Origin: Leptolyngbya ohadii IS1
GTDB taxonomy: Bacteria > Cyanobacteriota > Cyanobacteriia > Elainellales > Elainellaceae
Assembly (NCBI RefSeq): GCF_002215035.1
Contig: NZ_NKFP01000006.1
Location: forward strand, 1,996,530-2,060,529
Reading direction: 5' to 3'
DNA length: 64,000 bases
Positions 54,382 through 62,513 of the stretch are shown here, in pieces. A program made the translations under genes and the position numbers. The notes below the pieces were generated by a model, which was not told the origin of the DNA, ran no database searches, and worked only from the letters and a program-made list of their open reading frames with translations. Position 1 is the stretch's first letter, and every line of letters starts with the position of its first letter.

Positions 54382-54618
54382 GCTACGGTGTACACATAAA
54401 TCTTCTGTGGGGTAGCGCGACTCCTAACGCCCCCTAAATCCCCAAGCTTGGGGGACTTTGAAACCCTCTCGTCCCGACTCTTTAACCAGTTATGTTTTGC
54501 GCCTCATCCAACTCGATTGCTGGGTCGGTCAGGATCGGAAGGCCCCCAGAATTGGGGGATTTAGGGGGCTACAAGACGTTGAACACTCACAGACTCTATC
54601 GTGTGTGTACACCGTAGC
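54382..54618. mobile_element. MITE-like element with nested inverted repeats
   Basis: The 15-bp terminal inverted repeat GCTACGGTGTACACA (54382-54396) / TGTGTACACCGTAGC (54604-54618) is perfect. Inside, the 15-bp pair GCCCCCTAAATCCCC (54429-54443) / GGGGATTTAGGGGGC (54555-54569) is also perfect. 237 bp, no transposase, no clear target-site duplication. The G-rich motif is shared with 24414 and 25340. The rest of the 54272-54749 gap is promoter-like AT-rich sequence. Confidence 0.6.
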
Positions 54619-54749
54619 CGTAGCACAGAAGATCGCAGCAGGAGCGCCTGTGTGCAGAGAGGTCTTAAACTTACTCAATCTATCTTGATTAATATTAATC
54701 ATACTTAGGATAATGTAATAAATACCTAACCGTGAACCAGGAGACCTCC

Positions 54750-55202
54750 GTGACAGGATTTATCAAAGGTTTGTTTCGTTCTAAGCCGAAAGCCGAACCC
54801 GTCGAACCTGAAGTAGATGTAGCTCAGCCGCAGCAGAAGCCCGGTGCTTACTACCTGCCCCCCGACGATGCCAGAACACTGGGCAACGTGGAATATATGC
54901 GATCGGCAAAGTCGGTTCGTCGCACCTTCTCCAAAAAGAAAGTGGGTGAGGATAACGAGTCGATTCGCGTAATTTCAGCGATGGAAATGCAGAAGATGGT
55001 GGAAAACGGCAAGGTTGCCCCAATGTCTTCCAACACAACCTCCAGCACCCCCATGAATGGTGCGACGAACGGTTCTGTCAATGGCTCCACCAACGGCACA
55101 GCCCCCAAAGCCGCTGAAAGTCCCGAAGTGGTAGAGCGCCGCCGCAGCGATGAAAGCATGGATATGTTCCGCAACATGGCACGCGATCTGAAAAAGCGCT
55201 AA
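54750..55202 (+). CDS. Hypothetical protein of cyanobacterial type
   Basis: 150 residues from GTG 54750, chosen because AGGAG lies 6 nt upstream; GTG 54732 in frame is possible. Not recognised as a named family. It begins VTGFIKGLFRSKPKAEP, has YYLPPDDARTLGNVEYMRSA, then KSVRRTFSKKKVGED and an Asn/Ser/Thr-rich stretch (NGATNGSVNGSTNGTA), and ends MFRNMARDLKKR. Basic, no TM or signal, probably partly disordered. Followed after 79 nt by ndk on the same strand, so an operon is possible. A link to light harvesting or carbon fixation would be guesswork. Confidence 0.65.
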   Translation: MTGFIKGLFRSKPKAEPVEPEVDVAQPQQKPGAYYLPPDDARTLGNVEYMRSAKSVRRTFSKKKVGEDNESIRVISAMEMQKMVENGKVAPMSSNTTSSTPMNGATNGSVNGSTNGTAPKAAESPEVVERRRSDESMDMFRNMARDLKKR

Positions 55203-55269
55203 TCTGCGGTTCTGGGAAACCTTCTAGGGTAATCTGGGAACTGGAGCGTTTTAGCGTTTAGATTAAAGC

Positions 55270-55275
55270 GAGGAG
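55270..55275 (+). promoter_or_regulatory. RBS supporting a TTG start for ndk
   Basis: GAGGAG lies 6 nt before TTG 55282. The first residues after it ([14 protein letters not shown]) are the conserved Ndk start, so TTG is the initiation codon. Confidence 0.75.
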
Positions 55276-55281
55276 TCACCT

Positions 55282-55731
55282 TTGGAACGGACATTTATTG
55301 CTGTAAAACCCGATGGCGTTCAGCGGGCGATCGTAGGCGACATCATCCGTCGTTTTGAGACAAAAGGCTTTACCCTGGTGGGTTTGAAGCTGGTTAAACC
55401 CAGTCGCGAACTGGCAGAACAGCATTACGGTGTCCACCGGGAAAGACCGTTTTTCGCAGGACTGGTTGAGTTCATTACCTCCGGTCCCGTCGTGGCAATG
55501 GTGTGGGAAGGCGATGGCGTCATTGCGGCTGCTCGTAAGCTCATTGGCGCAACTAATCCTCTCACAGCAGAACCCGGCACGATCCGCGGCGACTACGGCG
55601 TTAGCATTGGACGGAATATTATTCACGGTTCTGATGCTCCCGAAACCGCTCAGCAGGAAATTAGCCTGTGGTTTAAGGATGACGAGCTAGTTTCCTGGCA
55701 ACCGACGATTACGCCCTGGCTGTACGAATAA
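55282..55731 (+). CDS. ndk: Nucleoside diphosphate kinase
   Basis: 149 residues, the usual length. It transfers the gamma-phosphate among nucleoside di/triphosphates. Motifs: [19 protein letters not shown] at the start and the phospho-histidine in [37 protein letters not shown] is also typical. It starts at TTG 55282. A clear terminator lies at 55822. Confidence 0.96.
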   Translation: MERTFIAVKPDGVQRAIVGDIIRRFETKGFTLVGLKLVKPSRELAEQHYGVHRERPFFAGLVEFITSGPVVAMVWEGDGVIAAARKLIGATNPLTAEPGTIRGDYGVSIGRNIIHGSDAPETAQQEISLWFKDDELVSWQPTITPWLYE

Positions 55732-55821
55732 ACTGATTTGAGATTAGCGCGAGATTAATCCGAGTTAGTCCAAAGTCGATGCACGCTTTTGGCGATCGAA
55801 GGCTTAGCTGAATAGAAGCAG

Positions 55822-55854
55822 ACCCCCTTTCCAAATTACAGGCGAGGGGGTTTT
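55822..55854 (+). terminator. Rho-independent terminator after ndk
   Basis: ACCCCCT (55822-55828) pairs with AGGGGGT (55845-55851) over a 16-nt loop, followed by TTTT. It lies 90 nt after ndk and before the convergent raf1. Confidence 0.7.
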
Positions 55855-55967
55855 GCGATCGGGGGACACGGGGTGTTTTTGTAGCGTTTCGGTTGGGTGG
55901 CTCTGGGTAAGGACGGTTCGCAAACCGCCCCTACGGAGAATTCAACACACCTGTGAGAAGTACATTT

Positions 55968-57053
55968 CTACTCGTCAATCTGCCAGAGGTCTTTGTTATA
56001 GCTCTCGTCCAGGACTTTCTTCGGACGCAGCACCAGAATCACACGACCGAGGAGCGTTTTGGGCGGAGCTTCCTCAAACCAGTCGATCGCAATCTGCCCT
56101 TCCTGGTCTAGAACGAAATAGCTGTTGTCCTGCCAGGCTCGTTCCGCCCGATCGATCACCACCACTACTTCTTCCGATACTTCCGAGTCGTAGTTGGGTA
56201 AGCGATCGCTGTCTGCCAGAAATGCCACCGGATCTTCTGCGGCAAAAATAACCTGCCAGCTCGGCAAACTCATCCAGGCTCCGCTACCGGAGAACTGCAC
56301 GATCTGAAAATTTCCCTGCGGCTCCACTAGGGGAACTGCTTGAAGATCGGCGATCGCCAGAGGCAGCTTACCCACAACGGGCACAATACGCGGCTGATCG
56401 CTGGCAGACTCTAGCCGATAGAGGGGCAACCGGGGAGCAGGACGGCTGCGGGCAACGGTGAAATCGGTGAGAAGCTGTTCAACCTGTTTGCGGGCAGTTT
56501 CACTCTCGGCAAACCGCAACGCCAGAGCAATGAGACGCGATCGGGCTTGCAGATCGCCCTGCTGTCGTGCCAGTTTCCAGTAGTGGTAAGCAACACCGTC
56601 CCCAGCTGCCTCGGTAAAACCGTCGGGTTTCTTGGACAGCCGCGAGTAGTCCTTCATGGCTTTTGCCACATCTCTTGCCGCTTCCGAATCGATGCCTTTT
56701 TCAACCGCAAGGGTAGCCGCAGCAGCGCGTTCACTCTGGGTAAGAATCCGAAATTCGTACAGCGTATCGCTTCCTGCCCGCTCAAATCGCGCCAGCACAT
56801 CGGAAGAAACAGCTGAGGCGATCGTCTCGTAAACCTGCGCCGCTACAATAATCTGGTTTTGCTGAATCGGCTCGAAGCCCGTTTCCTCAAAGATTTTCTG
56901 CGGTGCATAGCCCGCTTTCTGCAACTGCTGACAGGCTTGTCCCCAGGAAACCCAGTTATCTTCTTTGCGTCGGAGTCGCTGAAGCAACACAGCAGCCTCT
57001 TCTGGATCTAGCGAGGGGGATTGCTCCGAAGCATCGGGGGGTAGAACTGACAT
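55968..57053 (-). CDS. raf1: RuBisCO accumulation factor 1
   Basis: 361 residues. Raf1 is an assembly chaperone for the large subunit of form IB RuBisCO. The N-terminal helical domain includes LRRKEDNWVSWGQACQQLQK and APQKIFEETGFEPIQQNQI. The middle helical part includes LSKKPDGFTEAAGDGVAYHY. The C-terminal beta domain begins RPAPRLPLYRLESASDQPRI and ends with the charged tail KKVLDESYNKDLWQIDE. All are family features. ATG 57053 (MSVLPPDA) is preferred to the in-frame start at 57068. Divergent from the SAM hydrolase gene; no carbon-fixation gene is adjacent. Confidence 0.93.
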   Translation of the reverse strand: MSVLPPDASEQSPSLDPEEAAVLLQRLRRKEDNWVSWGQACQQLQKAGYAPQKIFEETGFEPIQQNQIIVAAQVYETIASAVSSDVLARFERAGSDTLYEFRILTQSERAAAATLAVEKGIDSEAARDVAKAMKDYSRLSKKPDGFTEAAGDGVAYHYWKLARQQGDLQARSRLIALALRFAESETARKQVEQLLTDFTVARSRPAPRLPLYRLESASDQPRIVPVVGKLPLAIADLQAVPLVEPQGNFQIVQFSGSGAWMSLPSWQVIFAAEDPVAFLADSDRLPNYDSEVSEEVVVVIDRAERAWQDNSYFVLDQEGQIAIDWFEEAPPKTLLGRVILVLRPKKVLDESYNKDLWQIDE

Positions 57054-57138
57054 AGACCAAACCTGCAAACTTCCTTTCCAATTCTAAAAGTTGGGCGGAC
57101 GATCCGCCAAAAGCAGTTAGCGCGAAGCGGTCGCTTTC

Positions 57139-57208
57139 ACAGATGCAGTTCTCACAGATGCAGTTCTCACAGATGCAATTCTCACAGATGCAGTTCTCAC
57201 AGATGCAA
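57139..57208. repeat. 15-bp tandem repeat, about 4.7 units
   Basis: ACAGATGCAGTTCTC at 57139, 57154, 57169 (as ACAGATGCAATTCTC), 57184, and a partial at 57199 (ACAGATGCAATAATC). It lies between raf1 and the SAM hydrolase gene, in the promoter region of both. Confidence 0.92.
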
Positions 57209-57309
57209 TAATCTGCTTCTCTAAAGTCCCGTTTTCCACCGAATCCTGCCCATACCGAATGCTATAACAGGTGAAAAATTCTCTCACGCCCAGCCCTGCG
57301 GGTATTGCC

Positions 57310-58101
57310 ATGCCTTCCAACCGTCTGATCACGCTGCTCACTGACTTTGGCTTAAACGACGTGTATGTTGGCGTAATGAAGGGCGTCATTGCCAGTATTG
57401 ATCAAAGCCTGCGAGTAATTGATTTAACCCATCAGATTCCACCGCAAAATATTGCATCCGCACAGTTTAATTTGCTCAATGCCTATCCCTACTTTCCAGC
57501 AGGCACGGTTCATGTTGCGGTGGTTGATCCGGGCGTGGGAGGCGATCGTCGGGCAGTGGCAATCGAGTTGGAAGACGGGTTTTTAGTGGGTCCCGATAAT
57601 GGTTTGTTTACAGGCTTGCTGACCGCTAAATCCGTGATTCGGGCAGCGGAATTAACCAATCGCAACTACTGGCGCGTTCCCGATCCCAGCCATACTTTCC
57701 ACGGGCGGGATATCTTTGCGCCGATCGCGGCACATCTGGCACTGGGAACTGCGATAGCGAAATTAGGAACACCGATCGATCCCAAAACCTTGATGCAAAA
57801 TCCGATCGCACTCTATAAAACTACCGCAAACGGCTATCAGGGAAAGATTCAGCACATCGATCGCTTTGGCAATGTGATCACCAATCTTCCTGGTCACTTA
57901 GTTGCCCATAAACGCTGGTCGGTGCGGGTGAAGAAACGATCGATTCCGGGCTGCCAGCGCTATGGAGAAGTTGAGGCAGGAAGCGCGATCGCACTCGTGG
58001 GCAGTCATGGCTGGGTGGAGATTGCCATTAACGGCGGCGATGCCCATTTTCAGCTGCGGTTGAACTGGGAGGATGAAATTGATTTGCAGATTGAATCATA
58101 G
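57310..58101 (+). CDS. SAM hydrolase (SAM-dependent hydroxide adenosyltransferase, DUF62)
   Basis: 263 residues. Related to fluorinase/chlorinase but hydrolyses SAM to adenosine and methionine. Motifs: ITLLTDFGLNDVYVGVMKGV, HVAVVDPGVGGDRRAVAIEL, VGPDNGLFTGLL, FHGRDIFAPIAAHLALG and HIDRFGNVITNLPG. The hydrolase subfamily (D/R/H triad) is expected; the Arg and His lie in these segments. The start is ATG 57310 (MPSNRLITL); GTG 57271 in frame is less likely. No halide-enzyme signature is claimed. Role in SAM homeostasis unproven. Confidence 0.92.
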   Translation: MPSNRLITLLTDFGLNDVYVGVMKGVIASIDQSLRVIDLTHQIPPQNIASAQFNLLNAYPYFPAGTVHVAVVDPGVGGDRRAVAIELEDGFLVGPDNGLFTGLLTAKSVIRAAELTNRNYWRVPDPSHTFHGRDIFAPIAAHLALGTAIAKLGTPIDPKTLMQNPIALYKTTANGYQGKIQHIDRFGNVITNLPGHLVAHKRWSVRVKKRSIPGCQRYGEVEAGSAIALVGSHGWVEIAINGGDAHFQLRLNWEDEIDLQIES

Positions 58102-58128
58102 GGTCACACGCTGCGGATTATTTATCTT

Positions 58129-58632
58129 TCACTTATCTTGCTCAAAGAGGTTCAGCAGATCACTAGGACTGCCGGGATAAAAGCGATCGTCCAGCAGTTG
58201 ATCGACAGAATAGGGACAGTCCTGGGGAAACGTCTTTCTGGACAGGTTTGTTTCGCCGATCGCCATTTCTACCGCTCTGTCATAGACTTTATGACAAATC
58301 TCCGCTAGTGCAGGCTGAAGGCTCGGACTCTCTTTCAGCAGATCTTTAATATCTGCTCTCTGAACTCGAATTGTACTGACCCAGCTCGGAGTTCGCTTAC
58401 TAGGCTGGTACTCCCATTTAAGAAGATGCTGAATTAACACGGCTAGACGACTGCCGAGTTCTCGCCTGACCTGTTTCCCCAAAGATTCAATTTCCTCAAC
58501 GATGTTTGTGAGATCAAGTCGCTCCCACTGGTGCTGAATCAGCAAGTCCACCTGCTGTTGCGTCCAAGCGTAGAAATCTCTGTCGTAAAGATCGCTTTGA
58601 TACCCTTCAAGCTTTGGGTCTGCTTCCAGCAT
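58129..58632 (-). CDS. DUF29 family protein
   Basis: 167 residues, alpha-helical. Family sequence: LYDRDFYAWTQQQVDLLIQH, LDLTNIVEEIESLGKQVRRE, LGSRLAVLIQHLLKWEYQP and TFPQDCPYSVDQLLDDRFYP. DUF29 is very abundant in cyanobacteria with no known function; some copies sit beside toxin-antitoxin genes, but no such partner is seen here. Start ATG 58632, convergent with the SAM hydrolase. Confidence 0.92.
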   Translation of the reverse strand: MLEADPKLEGYQSDLYDRDFYAWTQQQVDLLIQHQWERLDLTNIVEEIESLGKQVRRELGSRLAVLIQHLLKWEYQPSKRTPSWVSTIRVQRADIKDLLKESPSLQPALAEICHKVYDRAVEMAIGETNLSRKTFPQDCPYSVDQLLDDRFYPGSPSDLLNLFEQDK

Positions 58633-58747
58633 CGATTTTCACCCGTGCGATAGCTCTATTCTATGCGACTTAAATAAATGGAACTTTGAGACACCGCACT
58701 AGAATCAAGGAAGGCAACCGCGCCAGAAAAGCAGAGGAGGAAGGGCA

Positions 58748-59413
58748 ATGCAGGCTGAAACTATTCCAACTAGTGACTCGCCTACCTATCAGGGGCAATT
58801 CGGTGAATTTACTATCACACCAACCGATCGCCGCGAAGTCATTATTTACCGGGCAGGGCTGACGATCGCCGCCCTCTGTTTTGCCGCTGGCTCAATGCTG
58901 GCACTCACGCAGGGCAATAGTTCCTTCATTCAATCCTTGCTGACGCCCCTCTACACCCTGTTTGTCCTCAGTCTGGGGGTCAGCCTCTTCTTCATTCACA
59001 TCTATATGAAGGTACTGCACCGCACTCTGCAAGCTTTCTGGCTGATTGGCACGATCGCCTCTCTGGGAGTGGCTCACTTCAGTCCCGAACCCTTTGCCGT
59101 CACGGTCTATCGCTATCCACTGACTCTACTGGGAGTCGGATTTGTCTTTGCTGCCCTCACCGGAATTTTCTTCAAGGAAGCCTTCTGCTTCGATCGCCTG
59201 GAGACCAAACTGCTCACGCCGATCGTTCCTTTGCTGCTGCTCGGACACCTCTCTGGACTGCTGCCGCTCCAGGTCGAGCAAATTTTACTGGCAAGCTGGG
59301 CGATTTTGTTTGCGGTGTTTGCCCTACGAAAAGTCATACAGCAAATCCCGCCGGATATTGGCGATAAAAGCGTTTTTGAATATCTGAAGCAAAAGCGATC
59401 GAACCCGATATAA
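58748..59413 (+). CDS. DUF2301 membrane protein
   Basis: 221 residues with about seven TM helices, N-terminal soluble segment (GQFGEFTITPTDRREVIIYR) typical of DUF2301, then GLTIAALCFAAGSMLAL and others. ALTGIFFKEAFCFDRLETKL is the best-conserved part, just before the last two helices. A cyanobacterial/plastid-type integral membrane family of unknown function. GAGGAAG lies upstream of ATG 58748. Followed by dprA after 106 nt on the same strand. Confidence 0.87.
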   Translation: MQAETIPTSDSPTYQGQFGEFTITPTDRREVIIYRAGLTIAALCFAAGSMLALTQGNSSFIQSLLTPLYTLFVLSLGVSLFFIHIYMKVLHRTLQAFWLIGTIASLGVAHFSPEPFAVTVYRYPLTLLGVGFVFAALTGIFFKEAFCFDRLETKLLTPIVPLLLLGHLSGLLPLQVEQILLASWAILFAVFALRKVIQQIPPDIGDKSVFEYLKQKRSNPI

Positions 59414-59519
59414 CTCAATTTTTTTCAACTCATCTTCCATCGATCGTCGTTCTAGCTTCGATTCCGGGCATTCTAGGCTGACTGACAGGATTGCCGGACG
59501 GATACAAAGGACAAAAACG

Positions 59520-60854
59520 GTGGGAGACGATCGCGCTTACTGGGTTGCCTGGACACAAATTTCGGGCGTAGGGGCAATTCTGCTGCGGCGACTGCATATC
59601 CATTTTGGTTCTCTGGCGGCAGCCTGGTCTGCAAACCCAGAAGAGTTGCAGATGATTGAAGGCGTCGGCTGGCAAACGGCAGAATCCATTGCGGCAGTAC
59701 GATCGTCCCTCGATCCTGAGAGTCTGTTGCGCCAGCATGAGCAGGAAAACCCCCGGTTCTGGACACCCGCCGACCCAGACTATCCCCAACTGCTGCTAGA
59801 AACGCCCGACCCGCCACCTGTCCTCTACTACTGGGGTCGAGTTGAGCCACTGGAAAACCAGGGACAAACCCCCTGCATTGCGATCGTGGGAACGCGCAAC
59901 CCTTCAGATTACGGAAGACGCTGGACGCGCCGGATTGCTACTGCCCTCTGCGAAGCGGGCTACACGGTGGTTTCCGGATTAGCAGACGGCATTGATACGA
60001 TCGCCCACCATGCCTGCCTGAATGCGGAAGGACGGACGATCGCAGTACTGGGAACGGGCGTCGATGTGGTTTATCCCTGGCGCAATAAGGAACTTGCCCG
60101 GCAGGTGCGGCAGCACGGCTTACTGCTGAGCGAATATCCGGCAGGAACCCAGCCCGATCGCGTTCATTTTCCGCGCCGAAATCGGATTATTGCAGGGCTG
60201 AGTCGCGTGACGCTGGTGCTGGAGGCTCCGCAAAAATCGGGGGCACTGATTACAGCCCGACTGGCAAACGAATACGGACGTGATGTGTATGTACTGCCCA
60301 ACTCCCTGGACAATCCGAATGCGAGAGGATGCCTGGATCTGCTGAATCAAGGAGCCGCCTTGATCCTGGGTGAAGCGGAATTGCTGGACAGCCTGGCATC
60401 CCTGCCGCTGCTTCAGTTTTTGTCCACTAACAGCCAATCGGCGAGCAATTCGGCAACGCATCCAACCGCACAGCTTTCCTTGTTATCGGGTGAAAGCTCC
60501 GGTGAAAAAGATGGAGCGCCGATCGCCCTTCAGAAAAATGTCCCTGCCTCGCGCAAACGAACCAATCTCGATCGAACTAAAAAAAACTCAGACCAATCCG
60601 CAGCAAAGAACGCTAATGCAAGTCCCACCAAAAAAACCAAAGAAAACCCTTCACAGGAAAGCGATGAATTAGTGCAGGGATTGCCCGACGAGTTGCGGCA
60701 GGTGTTTGACGCCGTTGCTCTGGAGCCTGTACTGCTCGATCAAATTGTGCAGGACAGCGGACTAACACCAGGGAAAGTCCTGAGTGCCCTGACCCAGCTT
60801 GAACTGATGGGATTAGTAGTGCTGTCTGCTGGAACGCGCTATTCCAGAGTATGA
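59520..60854 (+). CDS. dprA: DNA-processing protein DprA
   Basis: 444 residues from GTG 59520. DprA loads RecA onto incoming single-stranded DNA in natural transformation. N-terminal helix-hairpin-helix-like region (ISGVGAILLRRLHIHFG, IEGVGWQTAESIAAV), Rossmann-type core with IAIVGTRNPSDYGRR, SGLADGIDTIAHHACL, AVLGTGVDVVYPWRN and HFPRRNRIIAGLS. A Ser/Lys/Asn-rich linker (residues about 300-380) precedes a C-terminal winged helix (LDQIVQDSGLTPGKVLSALT). The linker is longer than usual. The window also has ComFB, but no pilus genes. Confidence 0.94.
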   Translation: MGDDRAYWVAWTQISGVGAILLRRLHIHFGSLAAAWSANPEELQMIEGVGWQTAESIAAVRSSLDPESLLRQHEQENPRFWTPADPDYPQLLLETPDPPPVLYYWGRVEPLENQGQTPCIAIVGTRNPSDYGRRWTRRIATALCEAGYTVVSGLADGIDTIAHHACLNAEGRTIAVLGTGVDVVYPWRNKELARQVRQHGLLLSEYPAGTQPDRVHFPRRNRIIAGLSRVTLVLEAPQKSGALITARLANEYGRDVYVLPNSLDNPNARGCLDLLNQGAALILGEAELLDSLASLPLLQFLSTNSQSASNSATHPTAQLSLLSGESSGEKDGAPIALQKNVPASRKRTNLDRTKKNSDQSAAKNANASPTKKTKENPSQESDELVQGLPDELRQVFDAVALEPVLLDQIVQDSGLTPGKVLSALTQLELMGLVVLSAGTRYSRV

Positions 60855-61401
60855 ACTGGGTATGTTATGAAATATCGACGAATCAAGGTTCGTTCCAGGG
60901 TGTTGTACATCATCATCGGGGGTTCTGCAAATGTTGCTCGCTCGGCTTAGAGGGTTTGTTTTACCGCTTACGATCGCCATGCTCACGACCTTTTTAACGG
61001 TGGGAACGCTTTCCCTACTGCTGCAAACGCCAGTCCGGGAAGCCTCCAGGGCAAAATCTGTCTACGTTCAGTAGTTCCTGTACCAATTGCTTGGCGAGGA
61101 AGAATAGCGTGGCTAGGCAAGTCCAGCTACCTGTATGGCTCCAGGAATTATGGATCAGGAACTGTCGTAGATCGAATTTATTTATACAGGAAAAATTAGA
61201 TAAATGATAAAGACTTTATGACGAACTCGTCTTGTTAGTTCCTTTTGTGCGGGTGTCTGCTGAGAGCAATGTATTCTCTTAACAGGGTTTCCTGTATGGG
61301 AAAATCTCCTTCTTCTCTAACATAAATGGGTCAAACAGCAAACGGTCGTTCGCAGAGAAGCCTATGCTAACCGAGATAGCCATAGCAATGGAGCAACAGA
61401 G
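60855..61401. other. Intergenic region between dprA and uxs
   Basis: About 550 bp holding one possible short membrane peptide (60931-61074). The rest contains the uxs promoter region; AT-rich stretch at 61160-61220. No repeat recognised. Confidence 0.4.
60931..61074 (+). CDS. Possible 47-residue membrane peptide
   Basis: ATG 60931 with GGGGG upstream. Reads MLLARLRGFVLPLTIAMLTT then FLTVGTLSLLLQTPVREASR and a short end to TAG 61072-61074. One TM helix with basic N-terminus, as in small membrane subunits. Not recognised; may be chance. Confidence 0.35.
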   Translation: MLLARLRGFVLPLTIAMLTTFLTVGTLSLLLQTPVREASRAKSVYVQ

Positions 61402-62382
61402 ATGCGAATTTTAGTTACAGGTGGTGCTGGATTTATCGGCTCTCACTTGATCGATCGCCTGATGCATCAAGGGCACGACGTGATTTGCCTAGATAACTTC
61501 TACACGGGGCACAAGCGCAATATTGCCCACTGGTTGGGTAATCCTAACTTTGAGCTGATTCGCCACGACATCACAGAACCCATTCGTTTAGAAGTCGATC
61601 AGGTTTATCACCTTGCCTGTCCCGCTTCCCCCGTTCACTACCAGTACAACCCGGTGAAGACGATCAAAACGAACGTCATGGGAACGCTGAATATGCTGGG
61701 ACTGGCAAAGCGAGTGAAGGCTCGTTTCCTGCTGGCTTCTACCTCGGAAGTTTATGGCGACCCTGAAATCCATCCCCAAACCGAAGACTACCGGGGCAAT
61801 GTCAATCCGATCGGCATTCGGAGCTGCTATGACGAAGGCAAGCGCGTTGCAGAAACCCTGGCATTTGACTATCACCGTCAGAGCGACGTAGAAATCCGGG
61901 TTGCCCGCATCTTCAACACCTACGGTCCCAGAATGCTGGAAAATGACGGGCGAGTCGTCAGCAACTTTGTCGTTCAAGCCCTTCGGGAACAACCGCTAAC
62001 CGTGTACGGTGAGGGCGCGCAGACTCGCAGTTTTTGCTACGTTTCCGACCTGGTTGAAGGACTGATGCGGTTAATGAACGGCGACTTCATCGGTCCGATC
62101 AATTTAGGGAACCCTGACGAGTACACGATTCTACAGCTCGCTCAAGCAGTACAGCAGATGGTCAATCCTGATGTGGCGATCGAGTTTAAGCCTCTACCCC
62201 AGGACGATCCTCGCCGCCGGAAGCCGGACATTAGCCGCGCTAAAACCCATTTGGGATGGCAGCCCACTGTGCCGCTTGCAGAAGGACTCAGCCGCACGAT
62301 CGAAGATTTCCGCACCCGGATTATGGCAGATCAGGGAGCATCCTCTGAAACCCATTCGGTTCAGGTTGAGTCTGTGCTGTAG
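61402..62382 (+). CDS. uxs: UDP-glucuronate decarboxylase (UDP-xylose synthase)
   Basis: 326 residues. NAD-dependent decarboxylation of UDP-glucuronate to UDP-xylose in the cytoplasm. Extended [72 protein letters not shown] and the catalytic YxxxK in [29 protein letters not shown] and [15 protein letters not shown] complete the UXS pattern. Soluble type without a TM anchor. Immediately followed (gap 131 nt) by ugd, which makes its substrate, so the two form a pathway unit. Confidence 0.95.
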   Translation: MRILVTGGAGFIGSHLIDRLMHQGHDVICLDNFYTGHKRNIAHWLGNPNFELIRHDITEPIRLEVDQVYHLACPASPVHYQYNPVKTIKTNVMGTLNMLGLAKRVKARFLLASTSEVYGDPEIHPQTEDYRGNVNPIGIRSCYDEGKRVAETLAFDYHRQSDVEIRVARIFNTYGPRMLENDGRVVSNFVVQALREQPLTVYGEGAQTRSFCYVSDLVEGLMRLMNGDFIGPINLGNPDEYTILQLAQAVQQMVNPDVAIEFKPLPQDDPRRRKPDISRAKTHLGWQPTVPLAEGLSRTIEDFRTRIMADQGASSETHSVQVESVL

Positions 62383-62513
62383 AACCTGACAGCACGATCG
62401 TTTGTCGTCTTTTCCCTGGGTGTCTCCGGTTCAGAGCCAGTTCAGCCTGATGGTTTCAGGTTCTGTCGTTTGGCAGCTTTATTCACGATTTGCAGTTCAG
62501 TTGAGGAGAAACT

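Noticed and set aside
54458-54688. 76-residue open frame within the nested inverted repeats
   Set aside because: It lies mostly inside the MITE-like element, has low-quality composition and no RBS.
57139-57208. Possible CRISPR array
   Set aside because: Units are contiguous with no spacers. The same holds for the other tandem arrays in the window. No cas genes are present.
57117-57389. Minus-strand ORF with five ASVRT-type pentapeptides
   Set aside because: Product of the 15-bp tandem repeat, whose period keeps the frame open. It overlaps the start of the SAM hydrolase gene.
57310-58101. Halogenase (fluorinase/chlorinase) identity for the DUF62 protein
   Set aside because: The general family motifs are shared, but nothing specific to halide enzymes is visible. 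The SAM hydrolase role is by far the commoner.
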